Shown here in pieces: positions 1 to 11,479 of a stretch of DNA of 64,000 nt. The notes under the pieces are model-generated. The model ran no database searches and was not told the origin of the DNA. It saw only the letters and a list, made by a program, of their open reading frames with translations. The position numbers were made by a program, and so were the translations under genes. The stretch spans positions 22,955,533 to 23,019,532 of the forward strand of contig CP137680.1 in assembly GCA_037976565.1 (NCBI GenBank), read 5' to 3'. Numbering within the stretch: position 1 is the stretch's first letter; every line of letters starts with the position of its first letter. The stretch comes from Mesocentrotus franciscanus (lineage: Eukaryota > Echinodermata > Echinoidea > Camarodonta > Strongylocentrotidae).

Positions 1-1088
1 TTGATGCCCACGGCATCCTGTTCAAGGTTCTTGTTCTTTGAATCAATAGTCATGCCTGCATCCTTGCTTCTACCATCGATACCACTGGTGTCGACAGCAA
101 TTTCCTCCATCTGCCTACTATCTTTAGGTTTATTCATGGCACATTCATCCTCAGCATTATTCACAATGGCCACACAACTACCTGACTTCTGAACGCTCTT
201 CCTACAACCTTCTACAAGTAGGTCACCTTTGATACACAAATTTGCACAAGCTCTTCCAGCATTTGGAATACACTTTTTGACTGATTTTGATTCATGTATG
301 TTGGGTATGCTAGTTTTTGATGGCCAACGATGTCATTGATGGTGCATATTGGCAGATTACATGACTCTTTGTGCGTTTCACAATGCACAGATTCTACATA
401 ATGTTTGGTGCCACTGCTATCACTATGATACGAGTGCATTGGATGATCAGAACCGTTGGACAGTCTACTACAAATGGCTCCGTTTATTGCGTACAAATTG
501 TTATCGCAGCTTAGCCTAAAACTAGGTAAACTACAGCTCAAGAATGTCTCTCCTAAGAGAGAGGTTTCCCAGCAACGTTCATCACATGTTGCATCTCTTT
601 TTGAGCAAGTCAAATCTAAACCTTCTGGCATATTTACCTCTGGCATATTTACCTCTCTCTTTTCAGAGTCGTCAGTTGTTTCTTGGACATTCTCAGAGTT
701 TACCCCTTCATTCTTGTTTTGAGGAACAGCTATTAAAGGGCATATATCACACCCACCTTCACTACAACATTGCACATACCCTCCCTTCTCAACAAGTCGA
801 CCATTCCGATTGGACATGATATTAAATAAGTACTGTACTATAGTTGGAAAGTTCCATGTTCGGAATGGGGAGGTCATTTGCACTGCAACCAAATTTTCAT
901 GATCCCTTGCCACAATATTTGCTAAAGATGCATATGAATCAGTGTAATCATTACTCTGAACAGAGAAGTTGGCTGATGTCTTGAATCCAAAGTAGAAGGG
1001 ATGCCCTACAAGTGTTTTTGTAACCGAGGCATGAAGAAGTTCCAACTCATTGCAGCCTGTCTGATGATGTACTGCATGCTGTATGTAC
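1..1088 (-). CDS. DDIAS: DDIAS exon 3 (OB-fold end and disordered tail), partial, frame-disrupted
   Basis: The acceptor is TTTTTTCCAG before 1088. The main frame runs to a TAG at 214-212. From a stop near 335 down to position 1, a second minus-strand frame is fully open and looks protein-like (for example IKGDLLVEGCRKS, then MNKPKDSRQMEE). The simplest reading is one base missing somewhere between about 335 and 212 (two AAAAA runs lie there). A true stop, or an unseen tiny intron, is possible but less likely. Confidence 0.6.
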
Positions 1089-4000
1089 CTGGAAAAAAGA
1101 ACAAAATAATGACAAAATAATGGCTTAACTTTCAAGATTACTATCTTAACGATTGTGTACATACTAAGTTAAGAATAAACATAACTAGATGGAACTTCAA
1201 CTGCGCGCAGTCGAAAATGATGCCTCCGCCATAGAGCAATTTTACAAACCAAAATGGAAGCAATTTTTAAAATTCAAGTTTGATTGTAATCCATCTGTTG
1301 GTTCTAATGATAACGCGATCACAAGCTATTTTGAGATACATAATGAGCCCTGTGACCTTTGACCTCGTGATCCTCAAATCTAATCAGTTCATTGACTCTG
1401 CAAGATACATACATGACCCAAGTTTGGCGGTAATCCATCAATCGGTTCTTGAGATAAAGTGATCACAAGCTATTTTGCATACATAATGAGCCCTGTGACC
1501 TTTGACCTCGTGACCCCAAAATCTAATCAGTTCATTGACTCTGCAAGATACATACATGACCCAAGTTTGGCGGTAATCCATCAATCGGTTCTTGAGATAA
1601 AGTGATCACGAGCTATTTTTGCATACATAATGAGCCCTGTGACCTTTGACCTTTGACCTCGTGACCCCAAAATCTAATCAGTTCATTAGCTCTGCAAGAT
1701 ACATACATGACCCAAGTTTGGCGGTAATCCATCAATCGGTTCTTGAGATAACGCGATCACAAACTATTTTTGCATACATAATGGGCCCTGTGACCTTTGA
1801 CCGTTGACCTCGTGACCCCAAAATCTAATCAGTTCATTAGCTCTGCAAGATACATACATGACCCGAGTTTGGCGGTAATCCATCAATCGGTTCTTGAGAT
1901 AACGCGATCACGAACTATTTTTGCATACATAATGGTCCCTGTGACCTTTGACCTTGGACCTCGTGACCCCAAAATCTAATCACTTCATTAGCTCTGCAAG
2001 ATACATACATGACCCGAGTTTGGCGGTAATCCATCAATTGGTTCTTGAGATAACGCGATCACGAGAACGGGACGTACGTACGGACGGACGGACAACCAGA
2101 AAACATAATGCCTCCGGCTACGTTGTAGCGGAGGCATAATAAAACTTAATCATATACATGTACCATCATAACAAGAGAAGTAATATCAAAGAAATTACAT
2201 GATATTGTCATCATATAATCTTGCTCTTCATCACCTCTCGGGATTGTTTTTAAAATGTTAAATAGGACCCAGTTTGAAAACACTATCAATTTGCATAAAA
2301 GCGACTTGTGAGTAGACTAGGCAATGCACCTGTACACGCTCGGACGGAATAGGGCCTGCACGGCACCTAAGACTGGCTTGGGATCTGTGCACAGAATTTT
2401 ATGTTATTCTTTATTTCTCTATACTCTTTACAGTTCAACCATGAACGCTGGGTAAATATTTCGAGGTTTATTTGATACATCCTAGCTGTACACGCATTAT
2501 TATTAAAGGTGATTGGAACCGTTTAAACTAGAGTTAACTTAGTCCGCCGTTGTGAATACAAGCCTGTGCATTCCAGTTGGTGTTACCTTGAGAACGTTGT
2601 AGCATCGATCCCGAAGAAAGGATCCAGGCATGATCCAAACACTGTAACCTCTCTGCACACGGACTGGTTGGTCACCTTAATGGCCAGTCGATAGCGCTGA
2701 TGAACTTGTTTGGACTCATACAGCTTCCCACATCTTTGGCACTGGAACCTGTAAGAAAGAATAACGTTACAGGCAACGTTACAGGTAACGATTTCATACA
2801 CAAGAAATGAACAATTTGCAATAAGATTTTACTGAGAATCTTGATCCCCAATCAGCTCTTATATCTTGTATATTCCTGTATAGAAATTAATTAAGTACCC
2901 ACTCATCAGGAAGGGTTCTTTATGTATTCCCACTCTGACAAACCACTGAGAATGCTTTACAAAAGTAGGATTGATTTGTCTTCTCTTATGGTTGGAGTTT
3001 CTTCTTACTGGGTAATGATATACATGTAGATGTCTTTAAATAAAATTGATCGTACATCAGTTGGAAGAGGGTTTAAAATTATGCAAAACCTATTTGCCCC
3101 TCTGCAACCATTAAAGTGTGTCAGAAGTAGAAAATGAAATAAATTAATTATATATCAACAGAAAGCTGATAAGCCATAGATTACAATAATATTTAATAAT
3201 CATATGCTATTTTAGTGTCTGTCAGAGGAGTTACATCTCTCTGTAAACTTGAAATCAAAAGCTTTGAAAAGTGGAAATTGCCGTCCTCAAATACTAATTA
3301 TTGACTTGATAACATCATCTTATGTTCAGTATGCATATTCACAATGACTTTGCATTAATTAAGCACGGCTCATCGACTCAGCTATAAAGGAGAGCTGATC
3401 GGGTCCACATGTTATGTTGTTTCATGTAACTGCTGCAAATTTGACCCCTATTGACCTGTAATTTGGAAGGGTGTGGAAAATGAGGTTTTATTTTGCTTTT
3501 GTGCAATATTGAAAGGGGAAATATTTGTCATTCCTTTATACAGTCAAACCTGTCTATAGCGACCGCCCAAGGGAAACACAAAAAGTGGTCTTTGTAGACA
3601 GGTGGTCTTTGCAGACAGGTTCCTTTAGTACAGGTTTCAATGAGAAACCATTTTCAAGGGAAACAAAAAATGTGGTCTTTGTAGACAGGTGGTCACTAAA
3701 GCAGGTTTGACTGTATTTCTATTCTACACTTATTCATCTTTCCATTGATATAAAGTTGTATCTTCATCGGATAGGGTCTTTAATATATAAATATATTACA
3801 TTCTATGTGAAAGGCCCAGTGCAGCTGATGAAGAAAATGGAGTTATTAACTTCACTGAGGTCTTTTCTGCATGCCCCAAATTTCTTGACTTTTGTCTTGT
3901 ATATGTTCAGTCATGGGTTCTCTACTGCATAAGATGGTTATTATGAGCACTGCTATATAAAAGTGCCCAAAGATATGAAACAGAAATTTAATACACAATA

Positions 4001-4144
4001 CAGAGATGGAAGAAATGAGCCTTACTGATCTGAACTGCTGAGACGATGAAGTTTTGTGTAACAGGTGATACATGCTGGATAGGTCAGCTGACCAGGAAGA
4101 ACGTCAATGATGGTGGCGAGGATAAGATGTTTTCCAGCAGCCAT
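1..4144 (-). CDS. DDIAS: DDIAS/noxin-like protein (OB-fold, C4 zinc site), 3' end off window, frame break in exon 3
   Basis: Reconstructed from three exons: 4144-4026, 2748-2587 and 1088 down to at least 212. Splice phases agree: exon 1 ends GAT-CA and exon 2 supplies G; exon 2 ends TCA-AG and exon 3 supplies G. The joined N-terminus has the noxin arrangement: a hydrophobic start, YPACITCYTKLH, then FQCQRCGKLYES, giving two CxxC pairs about 20 residues apart. It continues with RYRLAIKV, then VFGSCLDPFFG and an OB-fold tail containing LVGHPFYFGFKT. Human DDIAS (DNA damage-induced apoptosis suppressor) has the same order, with an RPA1-C-like OB fold followed by a long disordered tail. The family is linked to DNA-damage survival; the role here is inferred from homology. 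The tail holds a small duplication (VNMPEVNMPEG). The exon 3 frame ends at a TAG at 214-212, while another frame is open from there to position 1. Family assignment is strong; the C-terminal structure is uncertain. Confidence 0.8.
1220..2137. mobile_element. Non-autonomous DNA element with five internal tandem units, in DDIAS intron 2
   Basis: The ends carry ATGCCTCCGC (1220-1229) and its inverted copy GCGGAGGCAT (2128-2137). The right end itself folds into a hairpin (2108-2137), preceded by a GGACGGACGGACAACC motif. Between the ends are five tandem units of 143-151 bp. No transposase is present. A single-unit relative lies at 28614-28885. The boundaries are my estimate and no clear target duplication is seen. 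Confidence 0.75.
1309..2048 (+). repeat. Five tandem ~143-151-bp units bearing DR1-like motifs
   Basis: Units start at about 1309, 1453, 1596, 1747 and 1898. They share GCATACATAATG, TGACCTTTGACCT, CTAATCAGTTCATT, AGATACATACATGACCC and GGTTCTTGAGATAA. Units 3-5 are longer through an extra TTTGACC-like block. The short ORFs here are just the repeat read in one frame. Confidence 0.9.
2587..2748 (-). CDS. DDIAS: DDIAS exon 2 (second CxxC, OB-fold core)
   Basis: The acceptor TTTCTTACAG precedes 2748 and the donor is GTAACA at 2586. The exon encodes FQCQRCGKLYES, RYRLAIKV and VTVFGSCLDPFFG, the most conserved part of the noxin OB fold. The apparent in-frame Met at 2801 is intronic and is not the start. 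Confidence 0.85.
3539..3715. mobile_element. Tc1/mariner-type MITE, ~177 bp, in DDIAS intron 1
   Basis: The terminal inverted repeats CAGTCAAACCTG and CAGGTTTGACTG are flanked by TA on both sides (3539-3540 and 3714-3715), the classic Tc1/mariner TA target. Internal GTAGACAGGTGGTC repeats give a second layer of self-similarity. There is no coding capacity. Confidence 0.75.
4026..4144 (-). CDS. DDIAS: DDIAS exon 1 (start codon, first CxxC)
   Basis: ATG at 4144-4142 follows an A-rich leader and encodes MAAGKHLILATIIDV through the first zinc pair CITC. The exon has 39 codons plus 2 nt and ends at a GTAAGG donor (4025-4020). It was found by looking for the missing N-terminus upstream of exon 2. 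Length and phase fit exactly. Confidence 0.8.
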
Positions 4145-4999
4145 CTTGTCACATTATATTAAGATTCATGGAAGGACAGCTGATCTGAGTGTGATGGACC
4201 ACAAGTACTAGGGTGAATCCCAGAGTTAGAACCTAGTAACAGGGATCCGAAGCAACATCTTGTCCGATCTTGATGTCGGTCTGACCGCATGCAGACTGGA
4301 CAGGGAGAAAAAAAGAATTTTGTGATACAAGTAATAATCAGATTACATGTACACTTAGTACAGGCACAGAGAATCTCAACATTTTGCCATGACATGGTGA
4401 TCGACACAGCAATCTTTTTGCTCCGGTTCATAGAGCATCAGCGTTCTCTCTTCACTATAACACTGCATGATGCCATATGCATTGCCATTCATTCGATTTT
4501 CAGGGTCTGATGCATTGGTCTGTAACGGCTCTTTCAATCGAAACTTTAGTCTACAGAACTTGAACTTGGCAAAAAGTATGTCCTTATTTCATATTTCAAC
4601 ATATTGAAATGATTTTGTTAACATAATTGTTACCTTAAAGTAAACTCAATGTCCAAGGCTAGTTAGATTTAGATGAGTTAGATCAAAATTAGACCGTTAT
4701 TGTGTAAATTGTTCCTTGGCAATTCACTTATTTCATTAATATCTTATCCAACACACATAAACCTTGGGCAACTTATACACAAATATCCTCTGAGATTTCC
4801 TTCAATGGGAGTTGTGCACATTAGATCATTGGAAATGTTGATATCAGGCCTAAGTTGGTTTTAATTATTATGAAACTAACTTAAAAGCACAAAATGACAG
4901 CAACAAGTAAATACTAGACTTAGAGAAAGTTTTTATAAGAGAGCAAAAGAGAAGGCTTTGTTTGTTTCTTTGTTAAGTGTTCCAAAACCTAACCCCCCC

Positions 5000-5675
5000 T
5001 AGCCTTAAGGGCTTGGTGATAATGTGAAATATTGATATTGATATCACCAAGCCTTAACTGGCTCCCATAGACCCGTGCGGAGAGGCATGTCAACAACCCC
5101 TAAAAGCGTCGAAATCACCCCTTCACGCCCGACCAATATTGCACAGTGGCCTCGATGATTTTATGCCACTTCTACATCTAATTGCCTACGAAAATTAAAA
5201 ATCATATTTAAATTTAAGGAAATATTAGCAAATATCTTACCAGAGAGGTTTCTCTTCACGTGTAAGCGAGAAATTCGCTTGCATATGAATAACATTGACC
5301 TCTGACTCGTGTTGATTGGACTTCCGTAAAAGTGCTGCTCCGTAACATGTGTTGTATAACACTATACAGCACATATTACGGAGCAGCACTACGGAAGTCC
5401 AATCAACACGAGTCAGATGTTATGTATGCAGCGAATTTCACGCTTACACGTGAAAGCCTCTCTGGTGAGATATTTGCTAATATTTCCTTAAATTTAAATA
5501 TGATTTTTAATTTTCGTAGGCAATTAGATGTAGAAGTGGCATAATCATCGAGGCCACTGTAATATTCGGTGGGAATTTCGATTTTAAGGGTTGACATGCC
5601 TCACTGGATATGAGCAGTTAAGGCTTGGTGATATCAATATCAATATTTCACATTATCACCAAGCCCTTAAGGCTA
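5000..5675. mobile_element. 676-bp fold-back (palindromic) element with 9-bp target duplication
   Basis: The two halves are near-complete inverted copies of each other: TAGCCTTAAGGGCTTGGTGA at the left end and its reverse complement at the right. The halves match inward through the TATTAGCAAATAT and GTGTTGATTGGACTTCCG motifs to a centre near 5355. AACCCCCCC flanks both sides (4991-4999 and 5676-5684), which looks like a target-site duplication. Partial relatives occur at 11650-11698 with 12162-12190, and at 40205-40335. Confidence 0.8.
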
Positions 5676-7060
5676 AACCCCCCCCCCCCAATCAGATCGT
5701 ACCATTCAATACCAGGGCTTAAATTAATCCAAGACCACCAAGTGACCAAGGCCATGGGCAAGGCCGTGGATGCCCTTTTGATTGGCCTCAATGCCCCTCT
5801 CATTGGCCTTGGACTGTAGGGCCTTGGTCTTACTCTTGCAGTCTTGATCCCTTGCCCACCTTGGTTGGAGATTTTGTGTGCCCTTTCGTTCCAATTCTTC
5901 CTAATCCTATTTGTGCTGTAATATAGGAATGTGCCCTACAGAAAAGTGGCCTTGCCCTAAAAATATTGAAATTTAAGGCCTGCAATACTCAGTCGAGCCG
6001 GTTTTGGTGACCGTGTAGACGTAAACTATGCCTGGCGACGGACCTGTACTTAGCTGCAGCCATACACCGTTACACTTACAGTACTTACACGAAAAACAGC
6101 ATGTGGGGTATCATGATATCACCGTCCTTAGACAAAAATAACCGTGAAACCGTCAAAATTACATCACGACACTGTTGCTCGACTTGTCCGCTAAGTCATT
6201 CACAAAACCGTCTTTGCCAAGCTAAGATAAGACGAACTAGCTAAAACTTTCCCGACAAGAGACTTTACTTACTTGTACTGCACTGTACTTGTCCCAACTC
6301 AAAAGCCGCGCTAGATTGTTGTTGTTGTTGTTCGTTCGATCGTCCTTTTGTGTTGAGAATATTAGATGGCGCTCTATACAATCTTCTAAGATTATCTGCG
6401 CCAAAAAGATGAGTCCTTATAATCTTTTGATTTCTGTGCCAGTTCTTTGTTTTCTTTCGGCATCGAATATCCGTTTTCATTCGTGGGTTTACCTGTTTTA
6501 CTTTCTTCCTTTCCTTATATTTTGTTATCCCTCATATATTTTTTGTTAACTTATTAATGTAAATGAATAAAATTCTACATTTCGTCATATTCAAAAGCGT
6601 GCAGATATTTGAGGATTGATTATTTAGATAGCATCATAGCGCATTACTCTAATTCTTTCTTTGTCATATCTTTTACACTTTAGTAAGTAATATAGAGTCT
6701 CTGGAGTTTGACATTTGTTAACATTATCCATCATGATGTTTTTTTACAGTATATAATTAAATCTGCATTTTCTTATATAGTCTAAACTGATGAATTAGAA
6801 TCTCTTCTTTTCTTCCACGGTAAAATGTCGTGTCGTTACATCACTTTCTATAATAGTTGAAACATGATTATTGCCGTTCTTCAAGAAAGTCGTCTTGACC
6901 AATACTATAGAAACACACACTCTGTCCGAAGGACAATTTCATACAACAAAAAGAGTTGTCTTGGTAACCACTTATTTCTTTACGGATGTGGTCCAGTGGC
7001 CTAGCTTCCTCGATCAGGGCCATTTGTAGCTAGGTTGCATGGGCAGTGAGCCCTGCTGGG

Positions 7061-7475
7061 ATTCTAGGGGCGGAGCTACCGAGAGCAATTCATAACCTTC
7101 AAGATAGCCATCTTGAGCGATATATAAACTCTAATCTATCTCTTAAAATATACTCTGATCTTATATGCCGATTGCTTTATTTCGTTGGGAAATCAGTCTC
7201 TCTCACACACACACTCTCCCCGAACGACAATAATATTATCATCCATATTTATAGAAAAAAGGGTTTTCTTGGATGGGGTCCGGCACTGGGGCCGCCTCAC
7301 TAGTAGAGCCCCTGCCGGGGGTCCATGCATGGGCGGAGCCCCGGACGCAATCAAGTTTTAGCAATTCGGAACCTTCAAGATAGCAGTCTTGAGCGACAGA
7401 AAGTATAATAATTATATGCCTTGACATTTACAATAGCTATAATATTGGTTCATTTCGTCGGGAAATCAATTCTCT
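7061..7475 (+). repeat. Pair of diverged direct repeats
   Basis: 7061-7210 and about 7328-7475 share GGGCGGAGC, CAATTC-like spacing, AACCTTCAAGATAGC, TCTTGAGCGA and TTTCGTYGGGAAATCA, ending at a (TC)n run. This looks like an old tandem duplication. Confidence 0.6.
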
Positions 7476-7496
7476 CTCTCTCTCTCTCTCTCCCTC

Positions 7497-7591
<95 letters not shown>

Positions 7592-7600
7592 TTCCCTCTC
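7472..7600 (+). repeat. (CT)n microsatellite
   Basis: An almost pure TC dinucleotide run with a few interruptions, followed by a short CA-rich stretch (7603-7640). The ORFs across it, in all frames, are artefacts. Confidence 0.95.
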
Positions 7601-9539
7601 TCCCACACGCACACATACGCACACCCTCGCGCACACACATGTAATCTTCTTCTTCACTACATTTTAATTAATATAGTTTCATTGAGTTATTTGTTACTCT
7701 AAAATCATTCAGAACGTATAATGAGGGATGAGTCTGGCCTAAATTCGCCAATAAACAGTGGCATCATTTCTTCCAAACGTTGTGGATGCTGGGAGGTGGA
7801 CATACCTGACGGGACTTCAGATTTGTTATAATAAATGCGGCATAGTGGAATGCAGACAATCAGTCAATGTTGTGATTTGAAGAAAATTGATGGATAAAGC
7901 AATGCCAATATAACCATATAGGGCGTGAATTTACACAATATTGTCCCTACTTTTTATAGAAAATGGACGGGAAATATATTGGGGGATGGGTTTTAATTGT
8001 AAAGGGTTAATCTCCCGAAGCAGAGAAGAAGAAAAAATTGAAGACTTATATTATCAATCCCAAACGTTCTTACTTTTTATCGGATATATTCATGGATATG
8101 TCACTGCATGATTAGAAAGGTTGCGAGCTCCCAAACTGAGAAAATGTTGAGATTTGGAATCCCAAAATGTGTATAGGCCTGTAATGCTCAAAAGTTCTTA
8201 CTTTTCGATATTAAAGTAACTGTATTAGTAGCCTGAGAAAATGTTAAGATTGTCAACCCCCGAACTTTCTCATTATTTCACAGATCAATGTTCTTATAGA
8301 ATGTTGTCTGCTTGTGGTCTCCTTCTTCTATTATCTTTCATTTTCCATCGTGCTTCTTGATTTGATTTATTCCACATAATGTATACTATTGATATATAAT
8401 TATGTTGAATTTATATTATCATCCTGATATAGTTGTGTATGATCAGAAAAGTGACAGGGCAGACTCTCAAGGTTAAGGCAGACGAGTTACATGTGCTACT
8501 ATTAGACTCCTTTCGTCACCTTTAACTTGTCTAATTTTTTGCATAATAATAAAATGCTATCGAGACATAATATCTTCCCAGAATAAACCCTCATTTTTCA
8601 CTAAGTTAAATTTGTACTTATGTTAAGTTTATTGCAATATCATGTATTATTTATTGTGTAAAAGCAATGATATAGTTGTACTATGTAGAGCGTATAAAAA
8701 GTGCTAGTTATGATGATTATTGTTATTGTTATTGTTGATGTTATTTTTATTATTATTATTATTATGCTGTTGTTGCTGTTTCAAATGTCCATGAATTACA
8801 TATTCAAGTTTCTACCGTAATCATATTACTCTGTATTGAGAAACGTATACTGTCGCTGAACTCTGTCCCTTTTGCAGCCAACATCAAATCCTGTAGAACT
8901 TTGGAGGAATTATAAATATGTCACGTATGTCCTATCTGTGAAATTTAAACGTTAGCAGTGTCCTAACTAGTATTCAAATTATGCAAGGAAACCCGTTTAC
9001 TTTCTAGACTCCAGTCAGACACTATTGAGTGACTGATTGACTTTTTTTTCCTTTGGTGATAAAACTAATAACATACATAAAATGAGCTGTAAATGGTACA
9101 TGAGCACAAGGGCGGCGGGTCGACTTCAAAAGTGGGGGGCACCAACAAAAAAAGGGCACCTACAAAGGGAAATCTCAAGGCAAAAATATACAACTTTTTA
9201 GGCATTGGTATATACCCCTACATTGTGATTACATTATCAGGGGTGATTTCAATAATTGTTTCTCTTTATACATCATATTTTGCAGTTGGGTGTGATGGTC
9301 CAAATATTCATTTGCGAGCGAGCGAAGCGAGCGAGAACACATTTTAAGATTTGTCAGGACGCAGTGCGAAAAAATTATAATCTTATAAAGAGAAAAAACC
9401 CAATTCATATGGGGGTATAAGCACATTCTCATAACGGAAGACTGAAAAGACCTTTGATAGGTAACACAATTATATCATCTATACATTTCGAGCGTAGCTT
9501 TGGGGGAAATTGCTCTTAGTCGCTTTAAATTAGGGACAC

Positions 9540-10460
9540 ATTTAATGATGAGAGAAAAAGGGGACACTTATCGAAAGGGATAAGACACTTATCAGACAAG
9601 AAAAGGAGCACGCGTCAAAGTACAAAGGGTAATTATCAGAAGTGAAAATGGGGCACTTCTTTTAATTACACCTGGGCCCCGTATTACAAAGAGTTGATAT
9701 CAATCGTAACTTATTTGCGATTGATATCAATCGCAACCATGTACATAAGAGATAGGAGAATGCAAACTTGCGATTGATTGGAGGACTTACGATTGATTTG
9801 GATCAATCGTAACTCTTTGTAAGACGGGGCCCTGAAAAGAGGTACTCACCATGCAGGGATGAAAAAGGGCACCCATCAGAATTCGATAGGGGCATTTATC
9901 AGAGGTGAAAAGGGGCACTTATCGCATCTGAAAAGGGGCACTGACCAGATATGAAAAGGGGCACTTATAATAAATGAAAATGTGCATTTGTTGAAAGAAA
10001 AGGGGCATCGGTCAGGTTTTAATAGGGGCATTTATCGGAGGTGAAAGGGGGCTTTTATGAGAAGAGGGAAGTGGCTCTTATCAAAAAGAAAAAGAGGCAC
10101 ATGTTAAAATAAACGGGGCACTTATCGGAGATGAAAAGGGGTAGTTATGAGAAGGGGAAAGCGCACATATAAGAAGGGAAAAGAGCATTTATTAGAAAGG
10201 AAAAGGGGCACGTGTGAAAATTAAAGGGGAAGATATAAGGGGTTAAAAGGGGCACTCATCCGAGATGAAAAGGGGCAATTATCGGAGGTGAAGGGGGCAT
10301 TATTTATCTGCAGTGAAAAGGGACACTTTCCATAGGTGAAAAGGGGCAATTATGAGAAGGGGAAGGGGCTCTTTATTTTTTAAAATGGGTGCACTTATCA
10401 TAAGGAAAAGGGGCATTTATTAGAAAGGAAAAGGGGCACATGTGAAAATAAAAGGAGCGC
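9540..10460 (+). repeat. Degenerate GAAAAGGGGCAYTTATC minisatellite field
   Basis: Dozens of imperfect ~25-30-bp units such as GAAAAGGGGCACTTATC, with intervening GAGGTG or AGAAAG, cover this span. A related G-rich lead-in starts near 9110. A 159-bp MITE interrupts the field at 9674-9832. Confidence 0.8.
9674..9832. mobile_element. Palindromic MITE (GGGCCC family), copy 1
   Basis: GGGCCCCGT...TACAAAGAGTT at the left is mirrored by AACTCTTTGTAAGACGGGGCCC-like sequence at the right. ATCAATCGTAA and CGATTGATATCAATCG motifs lie inside. Relatives are at 22476-22643 and 55284-55448. Confidence 0.75.
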
Positions 10461-11156
10461 TTCGACAACAAAAAGACATTTTCAAGCCCTTTCGTTTTGA
10501 GGGAAGTTCTAAATTAGTATTATCTTTCAAATGCCGGTGAAATTTAACCTTTTCATTTTTTTGGCCTGCAAATGGGACATAGGCCTAGGCCTAGTACCTT
10601 TAATGCTGATACTGATAACATTAAATGAAACTTCTGTGCATGCCCCTAAAAGTTTGATAGCACACTATATTAGACTATTCTTGTCACCTAGTTTGACTGA
10701 TTTTGATTCCTATACAGTATTGATTGTAGGATGATATTCCATATACAGCCATTTCGAAGTGCTAATATCGGGGCTATAATCTTGATCATTATTACATTTA
10801 TAATTTATTCACATCTTTCCAACAAAAGATAATAGCTATCATATTGATAGAGAATCCGGGAAAGAATCAGATACATGTCAGCTATAGCTATAGGGGAAGG
10901 GGCATGATATAAGCCCAAGTATGCCTCTATATTTCCTTTTTTTCTTCTTTCTTTTCTTCATGCATTCCTTTTCTGCCTTTTTCTGCCTCATTATTTCCTT
11001 ACTCTTTTCTGTCCTCCTTTATCTGCCCCTTTTTCTGTCCTTATTCCCCCTCGGCCCCAATCTCTCCCCCTTCTTTTTGCCGGAGGTGGGGGTGGGGGCA
11101 CGTGCTCCCCGCGCGCAACGCTGGATCCGCTGCGCTGGCGGCGCATTTCACGTGTG

Positions 11157-11162
11157 TATAAA
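11157..11162 (+). promoter_or_regulatory. Possible TATA box of NME gene
   Basis: TATAAA lies 183 bp upstream of the NME start codon, just 3' of a locally CpG-rich stretch (11100-11155). An 18-bp perfect palindrome, GTACGTACCGGTACGTAC, follows at 11172-11189. The promoter role is inferred. Confidence 0.35.
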
Positions 11163-11344
11163 CGTCATAGTGTACGTACCGGTACGTACTTTATAGTACA
11201 GTACAGTACATATACAAAGACGTATATCGCGTACGCGTACCGTACGTACCTCTCGATCTTTCCGGGTTGCTCATGATCTTGATGTTCCACGTCTCCCACA
11301 TGGTCTGCACACTTCTCTCAGTATTTTCAGCATTTTTCAACACG

Positions 11345-11479
11345 ATGGCCGAATCAAAGAATGCCGAGAGGACTTTCATAATGGTGAAGCCTGACGGAGT
11401 ACAGCGGGGACTCGTCGGGGACATCATCCATCGCTTTGAGAAGCGTGGATATAAGATGGTCGCTGGGAAAATGATGAAG
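11345..11479 (+). CDS. NME: NME exon 1
   Basis: ATG sits in ACACGATGGCC (G at +4). The exon ends ATGATGAAG before the GTAATA donor. It encodes the N-terminal strand and the VKPDGVQRG nucleotide-binding segment. Confidence 0.93.

Larger units (their letters stand above)
4145..11344. other. Intergenic span between divergent DDIAS and NME genes
   Basis: I see no supported coding gene here. It holds the fold-back element 5000-5675, the direct-repeat pair and (CT)n tract at 7.06-7.6 kb, and the GGGGCAC repeat field at 9.1-10.46 kb. The AT-rich stretch 7.7-9.0 kb shows nothing I can name. The ORFs are short and lack family signatures. Confidence 0.6.

Noticed and set aside
212..1162. 316-codon ORF taken as a whole gene starting at 1162
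   Set aside because: The segment upstream of 1088 is intron; a good acceptor at 1089-1090 and phase-matched exons at 2587-2748 and 4026-4144 show it is an internal DDIAS exon.
1797..2139. Repeated short ORFs (SNQFISSARYIHDPSLAVIH) as a protein family
   Set aside because: They are one frame of the 150-bp tandem unit; units differ by indels that break the frame between copies.
7421..7702. Several ORFs of SL or RE repeats
   Set aside because: Translations of a (CT)n microsatellite in different frames.
11267..11344. NME start at upstream Met 11267
   Set aside because: The family normally starts a few residues before ERTFI; the extra 26 residues are probably 5' UTR, though a targeting peptide cannot be fully excluded.
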